From: a virus
DNA length: 52,392 nt
Virus record (IMG/VR): IMGVR_UViG_3300037502_000790
Location: 1 to 52,392 of that record
Strand: one strand, 5' to 3'
Below the pieces are notes generated by a model. The model made no database searches, had not been told where the DNA came from, and saw only the letters and a program-made list of their open reading frames with translations. This document shows, one piece after another, positions 46,888 to 52,392 of the stretch (the first letter of the stretch is position 1; each line of letters starts with the position of its first letter). Both the position numbers and the translations under genes were made by a program.

Positions 46888-46963
46888 TGGTGCCGCTGGT
46901 CCGACTCGAACGGACGACCTGACGCTTACGAAGCGCCTGCTCTACCAGCTGAGCTACAGCGGC
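46888..46963 (-). tRNA. tRNA-Thr (CGT), complete, abutting the integrase gene
   Basis: Minus-strand 76-nt cloverleaf: acceptor GCCGCTG/CAGCGGC, D stem GCTC/GAGC, anticodon stem GGCGC/GCGTC with loop TTCGTAA (anticodon CGT), T-arm loop TTCGAGT, discriminator A and encoded CCA. Its CCA directly follows the integrase stop codon. Integrases often target tRNA 3' ends, so this may be the attP core, but here the 5' half is also complete. Confidence 0.92.
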
Positions 46964-46970
46964 GGCACGA

Positions 46971-47254
46971 TTAGCACAGTCTTAGCACAGTAGCTTGTAA
47001 GTCATTGATTCGTAAAGGTGGCCTACTAATTACGAATCGAACGTAGTGGTAGTTAGTGCTACACAAAAGTCGTTATCTTTCAACATCTTACGCTGGGGAC
47101 ACGCAACTTAGCGAGCAGTAGAAAGCATACGAATAGCACAGTGATTAGCACAAATTTAGCACAGCGATTTTTCGGGAGGTCTACTCATGCGCGATGAGTA
47201 CGTTCAAGCAGATGGGCAGAAAAGATTTAGCACAGTTAGCACAGTTAGCACGGA
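46971..47254 (+). repeat. Eight copies of a TTAGCACAG 9-mer (probable attP arm sites)
   Basis: Copies at 46971, 46982, 47133 (ATAGCACAG), 47145 (TTAGCACAA), 47156, 47228, 47237 and 47246 (TTAGCACGG), all in the same orientation. The last three are in perfect 9-bp tandem inside the next gene. Placement beside integrase and tRNA suggests arm-type integrase binding sites or another regulator's sites. Confidence 0.78.
47007..47038. repeat. Inverted repeat in the attP-side region
   Basis: GATTCGTAA (47007-47015) and TTACGAATC (47030-47038), 14-nt spacer, between repeat groups next to tRNA-Thr. Could be a regulator site, a core-type recombination element or a weak hairpin. Confidence 0.55.
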
Positions 47255-47597
47255 TGAGGTCAACAACCCAAAGCATTACACCTCAGGGAAGATCGAGTGC
47301 ATCGAAGCGATTGAGGCAGCATTGACGCCGGAGGAACTGAAAGGGTTCTTAAAAGGCAACATCATCAAGTACACATGGCGAGAGCGGCATAAGGGCGGGG
47401 TGCAGTCGCTGGCAAAAGCGCAGTGGTATTTGAACCGCTTGCTGGGTACCGACTTGGCGCCGCCTGAAACGGACAAGCCATTGCCACAAATCCGAGATCT
47501 ACCAAAGACCCTTGGTGCGGCCTTGGGTATCAAGGATGATCTGGATGCATACGATAAAGTGGAAGCGTACTACTCGAAGAGGGGATTTGAACAATGA
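47187..47597 (+). CDS. DUF3310-like protein (136 aa)
   Basis: ATG at 47187 with GGGAGG upstream. The DUF3310 core is visible: VNNPKHYTSGKIECIEAIEA, GFLKGNIIKYTWRERHKGG and LAKAQWYLNRLL. The N-terminal STVSTVST is encoded by the three tandem 9-mers, so it may be a coding by-product of DNA sites. Role in phage metabolism unknown. Confidence 0.83.
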   Translation: MRDEYVQADGQKRFSTVSTVSTDEVNNPKHYTSGKIECIEAIEAALTPEELKGFLKGNIIKYTWRERHKGGVQSLAKAQWYLNRLLGTDLAPPETDKPLPQIRDLPKTLGAALGIKDDLDAYDKVEAYYSKRGFEQ

Positions 47598-47902
47598 GCT
47601 ACAACGAACTCGAACTGAACATCGTCCGCTGGTCTGAGGATCGGGGCATCATCCAGAACAGCGATGCTAAGACGCAGCTGCTGAAAGCTTTCGAAGAGAT
47701 GGGTGAGCTGGCGTCCGGAATCAACAAGAAGGACATGGCGCTCATCAAGGATGGCGTGGGGGATGTTGTGGTCTGCCTCATCAACGTCTGTGCGATTTTA
47801 GATATTAGCATTACTGAATGTCTTCAGCTTGCTTATGATGAAATCAGGGATCGCAAAGGTTATCTAACCAAAGATGGTGTATTCATCAAGGAGGCGGCAT
47901 GA
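47594..47902 (+). CDS. MazG-like nucleotide pyrophosphohydrolase (102 aa)
   Basis: ATG at 47594 overlaps the DUF3310 stop. Metal-binding pattern KAFEEMGELASGINKKD (E..E..E) and DGVGDVVVCLINVCAIL (D...D) fits the MazG-like fold. Such phage enzymes hydrolyse NTPs or (p)ppGpp-like compounds, keeping the host active or cleaning nucleotide pools. Confidence 0.82.
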   Translation: MSYNELELNIVRWSEDRGIIQNSDAKTQLLKAFEEMGELASGINKKDMALIKDGVGDVVVCLINVCAILDISITECLQLAYDEIRDRKGYLTKDGVFIKEAA

Positions 47903-48075
47903 TTGCAGCCGGAATAGTTTTGTTCTTTCTTGGCGTTCTAGCCGCTAATCTGCTGGGTGATCCTCGACCACTCAAGCACAACAAGTGGGATTACTTCGCT
48001 GGGGTTGTGATCTTGTGCGGGGTAGCTTCGGCTGCAGCTGGCTTGACCGTTTTGGCGTGGAGGTACTTGCCGTGA
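47899..48075 (+). CDS. Two-TM membrane protein (58 aa)
   Basis: ATG at 47899 with AGGAGGCGGC upstream; TGA at 48073-48075. Two hydrophobic segments: MIAAGIVLFFLGVLAANLLG and YFAGVVILCGVASAAAGLTV. Overlaps the next gene's GTG by 4 nt. Confidence 0.66.
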   Translation: MIAAGIVLFFLGVLAANLLGDPRPLKHNKWDYFAGVVILCGVASAAAGLTVLAWRYLP

Positions 48076-48158
48076 TTATCGGCTTTATCTTCGGCTTTAC
48101 GGTGGGAGTTGCAGTGTGTTGCGTCGTGGCGTGGCGCTGGATGTCAGAGGATCCCTGA
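48072..48158 (+). CDS. Miniature membrane protein (28 aa)
   Basis: GTG at 48072 overlaps the previous stop; TGA at 48156-48158. Product starts VIIGFIFGFTVGVAVCCVVA: one membrane segment and a short acidic end. Stop overlaps the next ATG (ATGA). Coupling on both sides supports a real gene. Confidence 0.55.
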   Translation: MIIGFIFGFTVGVAVCCVVAWRWMSEDP

Positions 48159-48628
48159 TGAACATTCACAGCTGTAGCTACTACTGCGACAAGCCTGCCT
48201 GCATCAAGCGGCAAAGAGACGAGCTGAGGGATAAACTGTTTGAAGAGTACGAGAGAAAGGAAAGTGTGGAGATGGGAGCGTTAGATAAGATCTACGCAGA
48301 AGCGAGGGAGTATGCGGAGGGTGAGCGCAGAGTAGCTCAAGAGGGCGTCATGCAGTTGGATATTCAAGCTCTTCGCAGGGAGTACATTGACCTGATGGCG
48401 ATGGTGGCGTACTACACCCGTCTCGAGCAGGCGATGTCTGCCACCCCGCGCCTACACTTCGACGCTCTGAAGAAGGCAATGAAGGACATCAAAGCCGATG
48501 AGATGCTGCATCAGGCAGATGTCGCGGCTGAAGATGGGATGCCGATTGCAGGGACCGCCCGTGTTCCGGCTAAGCCCCTGCTCGAGATCCTCTCACGACT
48601 GAAGGCAATGCTCAGCGATCGTCAATGA
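48158..48628 (+). CDS. Helical/coiled-coil protein with Cys N-terminus (156 aa)
   Basis: ATG 48158 chosen; Cys-rich start (MNIHSCSYYCDKPACIKRQR) with possible metal site, then a long charged helix (KIYAEAREYAEGERRVAQEG). The 3' end overlaps the giant gene (convergent) by 17 nt. Unassigned. Confidence 0.74.
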   Translation: MNIHSCSYYCDKPACIKRQRDELRDKLFEEYERKESVEMGALDKIYAEAREYAEGERRVAQEGVMQLDIQALRREYIDLMAMVAYYTRLEQAMSATPRLHFDALKKAMKDIKADEMLHQADVAAEDGMPIAGTARVPAKPLLEILSRLKAMLSDRQ

Positions 48629-51600
48629 CCGCATCTCGGAAGCCGCGACGCAGGGCTTGAGTCACAGCCCGGTTGCGGTACTCCTCCTTCATCTTGTCGT
48701 ACTTGTTGCGCATCTCGATGATCTCTTCCTCGGAGTAGCGAGGGTTGTCGGAGTTGGCCTCAACGATCCGGCTCATCCCCTTCATCTGCTGCTCCATGCC
48801 ATCGAACATAGCCTTCAGGCCACCAAGACCCGGATGATCTTTGATGATCTCCTGCTTGCGCTCTGTGCTGGTTCTACCTGACATGTACTCCTTGTACAGG
48901 GTATCGACGTCTTCCTTGACGCGACGGTAAGCTCCGCTGTCAAAAGTGGCGTCATCCACCTTAGCCTTGAACCTGCCCAGCACAGGGAGGTCTTGATCCT
49001 TGGTGTCGCGGCCAGCTGCAGCGTTGAGAGCCTTGCCCGTCCCTTGATACAGAGAAGAGATCAGACCCGGCAAGTAGCTGTTGATCAGGTAATCCACGGT
49101 TGCGGGATTCACATCGATCAACGACTCGTTGTACCTCGGATTCTTACCGCCAGACGTAGCCTCAGCCAAGAAGTGCATCAAGCTCTTCGAGATCGGGTTC
49201 ACGCTATCGAAATGCTTATAGGCGTCCGACTCTTGGATGGCGGAGAAATCGCCGTCACTCTTGGCAATCGGAGCGCCAAAGCGGTTCTCGTTCAGGCCCA
49301 GCTCGAGCAACGGAACCAGAGGGCTAGGCAGCAGCGTCTTACCAGCTTGACCCAAGAAGGTCTTCGATTCCACGCCGGAACCAATCGGCGCAAACGAATC
49401 GAATGCAGCCTTGACTACCTTGCCAGCTGAACTCTCTGCGCTGCGGTACCCCATAACCGTGTCGTAGGCGTACTGCCCCATCGTGGAGAACACGTTCCAG
49501 CCGTAGGCTACAGGGATCGAGCCGAAGTAGGTGTCAGGCAAGAAAGTGACCGAAGTTGCTCGCTTGTAGTCAGGCACCTTATCGATGGCGCGTAGACCGT
49601 CCTTGCGTTCTTCCTCGTCGTCATCTCCGAAGGCGTCGGCAATCATGCTGCTGATCATGCCCATTGTGATCCAGCCAGCAGACACGGCGGCGAAGCGCTT
49701 GTAGTTGCCTTCCTTGGCATCCTTGAACATACGCATCGTGCCCTGAATTGCCGGGTTGGCAAATACGTACAGGGCTCGCAGCGGCTTGTAGGCACCCTTC
49801 ATGTTGAAGTTGACGGTCAGCTCCTTGGCGTAGCGAGCAGCTCTCTCACGAGACCAACCGTTCTCACGCAGCACCTTGTATGCAGCTAGACGCGGGGCGA
49901 TTTCAGCCGGTGTGCCAAGCAGCTCCATCAGATCAGCAATCGCTTCGAACTTGCCAGTCGTCCAGACACCCGCATCCTTGACGCCCCGGATCTTGCCGAT
50001 CGTCATCGGGTTCAGGTGACGGTTCAGTTTGTCGATCGTCTGCTCGAGACCATTCCTGTCAATAAAGTAGGTAGCGGCACCGTCCTCAAAGAACTCGTTG
50101 ATCCACTTTTTCTCAGCATCCGACAGCGGATTCTTCTGAGCAGCAGCTTTCATGCGGTTGCCCCACCACCCCTGCTTCGCGTCAGCTTGCTCTGCCACTA
50201 GATGGCGGAAGGCGATACGGTGAGTGCGCTTCCACTCCATGAACATCTTGCCAGCCAACTCAGCGCCCACCTCAGGATCAGCGGCAGCGTTAGCAAATGC
50301 AGTCTGAATGTCTCGCACCATGTTGACCGGTACCCAAGCCGGGTTCATCGTCGTGACCATCTGGCTAAACAATCGGTTCCAGACAGCCACCGCTTCGATG
50401 AACGGCCCATTCTGGGTGACGTTCATGCCAGTGATGGCATCGAAGAAGTCCATCGACTTGCCGTTGAACTCCATCGTGATCGGCTTGCCGTTAACCTTGA
50501 CTACCACCTGACGATCCTTGTCGCCCGGGGTCTCAACGGTCGTGACGTACCCATCAGGGCTCAATCTTGCCGACATCACAACCTGCTCGTTGACGTTGCG
50601 AACTGCACGAGCTGCTTCGTCAGGAGAGATGTCGCGGCGAGCTTCAGCTTCATTGATGCGGCGAACCAGATCAGCCATAGCTTCATCGCTGTCCAGTGTG
50701 CCGTCTTTCATCTGGCGCTGGAGACCAACAAGGTATTCGCGGCCCGAGTCATTGGTCGGAGCATCGCCAATCGCAGACAGGACTTTCTTGTCGAAGGTCA
50801 GGCGATCGATGTTGATCTGCTTGCGACGATTGACGTTCTCAACCTTGACGTAGCTCTGGTCAGGGTTCTGCTCGAACATCTGCAGAATGGCTTGCAGCGG
50901 ACGGTTCTTCTGACCACGGATGATCGTAGACAGGTACGAGTTCATCGTGTTCTGCAGTACGTCCACAGCGACCGTGCCACGACCAGTTGCCCGAATGATG
51001 TCGGAGCCACGCACATTGAAGGAGCGTCCACCCAACTGGCTCATGTCGTACTTGTCGAGATCCAACTCCTGATTGCCGGAGAGGTTCACGTAGTGCTTGT
51101 AGCGGGAGAGGGACTCGTACTGGTACTTGTTGATCAGGCCGGTGTCGAGCATGTAGTTAAGCTTTGCTTTACTCATCTCATCCATCAACTTGCCGATCTC
51201 GTCCAGCTCGGAGCTGAAGTCTGCCCATTTGCCGTCGTTATCACCGCTCAGGATCTTCTGTGCTTCTTTGGTATCCAGACCGGAGCCACGCGAGTTCTTC
51301 GGATTGATCGCCTTGATGAAACGGTTACGCTCCTCGGCGTGACGCGCCATCAGATACAGGTCGATGTCTTCCAGCGTTGCGCCCTTCTTGCCAGCCTCAC
51401 CCATCAAGCGGGTTATCGGGCGAGCATAGGCTTTCTCGTAGTTGTCAATAAACCACTTGGTGCGGGACTCGTACTTGATCAGATCATCGATCACAGAGTT
51501 CTTGATGCCCTTGCCCTCGAGGAACTTTGCCACCTCGAAGATCGGCAGGAACATGTTCTGACCTTGGATCAGCATGTTGCGCTTGAAGCGAGCCCAGCCG

Positions 51601-52392
51601 GTAACGTCGTTGAAGTTCGGGATCTCCGCCACATTCTTCGGATCAACCTCTTGGCGCGTCGAGCGGTCACGAGCCATCGTCACCTGACCCACCTTCTTCA
51701 GCAGATCGTGTGCATCCACAAGCTCTTCAACGGTGTGAACCGTGTAGTTGCCTGAAGCAAGAGACTCTGCGCCAGAGTTCAGGGTAAAGACAGTCCAGTA
51801 CCCATTGACCGGGTTGATGCGGGTGTAGCCGGTGACCTTGCCGTCACGAATAGCGTAGCCCTCAACAGGCATCTTCTTCGAGCGGTTGTACATCACATCG
51901 GAGGGGGCGCCATCGAGCGGGGAGATGCCCTGCTTGGACATTGCCACCTTGCGAGCCTGCGACAGGACGAATGCCAGCTCGGAGGATCCAGTCGAATCCA
52001 GCCAGCTTGCCACGTTGCTCATGCCGTGCTTCTTCAGCCAGCGCACCAGACGACCCATCAACTCACGGAATGCACTTGCATTACCTTCCGTTGCCTGATC
52101 AGCAATGGCTTCCTCGATGGACTCCAGCTTGCTCATCGGCATGCCGTTCTCTTTGGCTTCTGCAGCCAGACGATCAGCAGCTTCACGAACCTTCTGGTTG
52201 ACCTTGTACTGGTTGTTCAGGAAGGAGTCGATTCCATCCCCGAGGAAAGCCTTCATGCCCCAGTGACCGTACAGCTCGTGGAACATCGTGAACTCGGCAT
52301 CCTCCACCGACTCGGCAAACTCCGAGAAGATGTAGATGTGTCCCGTTTTGGGATCAATCGCACCTTTGAATGAGCCATTCTCAAAGCGGCTC
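48612..52392 (-). CDS. Giant polyvalent virion protein, C-terminal part (residues 1701-2959)
   Basis: Continues in frame from the left-edge gene; the internal ATG at 52307 is not the true start. At 1738-1743 is HELYGH in TMFHELYGHWGMKAFLG, the HExxGH-type metallopeptidase motif of MuF/polyvalent phage proteins. Residues about 2550-2800 carry the LPD38-type region (ELTVNFNMKGAYKP, IQGTMRMFKDAKEGNYKRF) with hydrophobic segments that may enter a membrane (AVSAGWITMGMISSMIADAF). The C-terminus is charged and helical (RTSTERKQEIIKDH). Likely ejected with DNA; proteolysis of itself or host proteins is inferred. Confidence 0.88.
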   Translation of the reverse strand, partial: SRFENGSFKGAIDPKTGHIYIFSEFAESVEDAEFTMFHELYGHWGMKAFLGDGIDSFLNNQYKVNQKVREAADRLAAEAKENGMPMSKLESIEEAIADQATEGNASAFRELMGRLVRWLKKHGMSNVASWLDSTGSSELAFVLSQARKVAMSKQGISPLDGAPSDVMYNRSKKMPVEGYAIRDGKVTGYTRINPVNGYWTVFTLNSGAESLASGNYTVHTVEELVDAHDLLKKVGQVTMARDRSTRQEVDPKNVAEIPNFNDVTGWARFKRNMLIQGQNMFLPIFEVAKFLEGKGIKNSVIDDLIKYESRTKWFIDNYEKAYARPITRLMGEAGKKGATLEDIDLYLMARHAEERNRFIKAINPKNSRGSGLDTKEAQKILSGDNDGKWADFSSELDEIGKLMDEMSKAKLNYMLDTGLINKYQYESLSRYKHYVNLSGNQELDLDKYDMSQLGGRSFNVRGSDIIRATGRGTVAVDVLQNTMNSYLSTIIRGQKNRPLQAILQMFEQNPDQSYVKVENVNRRKQINIDRLTFDKKVLSAIGDAPTNDSGREYLVGLQRQMKDGTLDSDEAMADLVRRINEAEARRDISPDEAARAVRNVNEQVVMSARLSPDGYVTTVETPGDKDRQVVVKVNGKPITMEFNGKSMDFFDAITGMNVTQNGPFIEAVAVWNRLFSQMVTTMNPAWVPVNMVRDIQTAFANAAADPEVGAELAGKMFMEWKRTHRIAFRHLVAEQADAKQGWWGNRMKAAAQKNPLSDAEKKWINEFFEDGAATYFIDRNGLEQTIDKLNRHLNPMTIGKIRGVKDAGVWTTGKFEAIADLMELLGTPAEIAPRLAAYKVLRENGWSRERAARYAKELTVNFNMKGAYKPLRALYVFANPAIQGTMRMFKDAKEGNYKRFAAVSAGWITMGMISSMIADAFGDDDEEERKDGLRAIDKVPDYKRATSVTFLPDTYFGSIPVAYGWNVFSTMGQYAYDTVMGYRSAESSAGKVVKAAFDSFAPIGSGVESKTFLGQAGKTLLPSPLVPLLELGLNENRFGAPIAKSDGDFSAIQESDAYKHFDSVNPISKSLMHFLAEATSGGKNPRYNESLIDVNPATVDYLINSYLPGLISSLYQGTGKALNAAAGRDTKDQDLPVLGRFKAKVDDATFDSGAYRRVKEDVDTLYKEYMSGRTSTERKQEIIKDHPGLGGLKAMFDGMEQQMKGMSRIVEANSDNPRYSEEEIIEMRNKYDKMKEEYRNRAVTQALRRGFRDAVIDDR

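Noticed and set aside
46971-47254. Replication-origin iterons
   Set aside because: Considered for the TTAGCACAG repeats, but no replication initiator gene is near and the integrase/tRNA context fits integrase arm sites better; not fully excluded.
50202-51755. 517-aa open frame on the plus strand
   Set aside because: It lies wholly opposite the giant gene, has His/Val/Leu/Arg-biased composition typical of an antisense shadow, and no ribosome site.

Overview
The window looks like a complete, circularly permuted genome of a temperate tailed phage (Caudoviricetes, podovirus-like) infecting a Gram-negative host. Gram-negative infection follows from a nested Rz/Rz1 spanin pair. A podovirus-like virion is suggested by a P22-sized portal (705 aa), scaffold, HK97-type coat protein, very large internal-virion-type proteins and the absence of sheath, tape-measure or major tail-tube genes. 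Temperate lifestyle follows from a tyrosine integrase, an excisionase-like protein, a CI-like repressor and two tRNA genes. A betaproteobacterial host is only a guess. The open frame that leaves the left edge on the minus strand continues in frame into the one that enters from the right edge, giving one gene of 8,880 nt (2,959 aa), so the two window ends are adjacent in the molecule.

Layout. (1) Late block, minus strand, read from about 27.65 kb leftward across the window junction to 48.61 kb: terminase small-like and large subunits, portal, small 'ADGG' proteins, scaffold, coat protein followed by a strong terminator, connector/tail proteins, an 18-residue-repeat tail protein, tail fibre with an S74 chaperone, glycine-rich adhesin, fibre-assembly-like protein, a tandem 2OG-Fe(II) dioxygenase, lysis cassette (holin, Rz with embedded Rz1, M15 endolysin, XhlA-like protein), metallophosphoesterase, a 604-aa structural protein, GNAT protein, two internal-virion candidates and the giant two-zincin polyvalent protein. 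Its leader holds a tRNA (CAT anticodon) and a tRNA-like three-way junction. (2) Accessory block, plus strand, 28.99-35.88 kb: many very small genes, including five consecutive miniature membrane proteins behind two covarying hairpins, then a GS-like amidoligase next to a class II glutamine amidotransferase. (3) Replication block, minus strand, 40.47-36.0 kb: primase-helicase, YbcO-like nuclease, proteasome/HslV-like Ntn hydrolase, small genes, PDDEXK resolvase and an HTH regulator, ending at a strong terminator. (4) Immunity and recombination block, plus strand, 40.9-48.6 kb: repressor, ERF annealing protein, a hairpin-rich 366-nt noncoding segment, Gp49-like protein, Cas4/RecB-like exonuclease, excisionase-like protein, NrdR-like zinc ribbon, integrase, tRNA-Thr (CGT), eight TTAGCACAG-type repeats, DUF3310 and MazG-like proteins.

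How it fits together: divergent promoters around 40.8 kb and the repressor set the lysis/lysogeny choice. Replication and ERF/exonuclease genes amplify DNA. The late block packages DNA, builds the virion and lyses the cell. Integrase, excisionase-like protein and the repeat array beside tRNA-Thr form the integration module. The amidoligase/amidotransferase pair, miniature membrane proteins and structured RNAs are the least explained parts.
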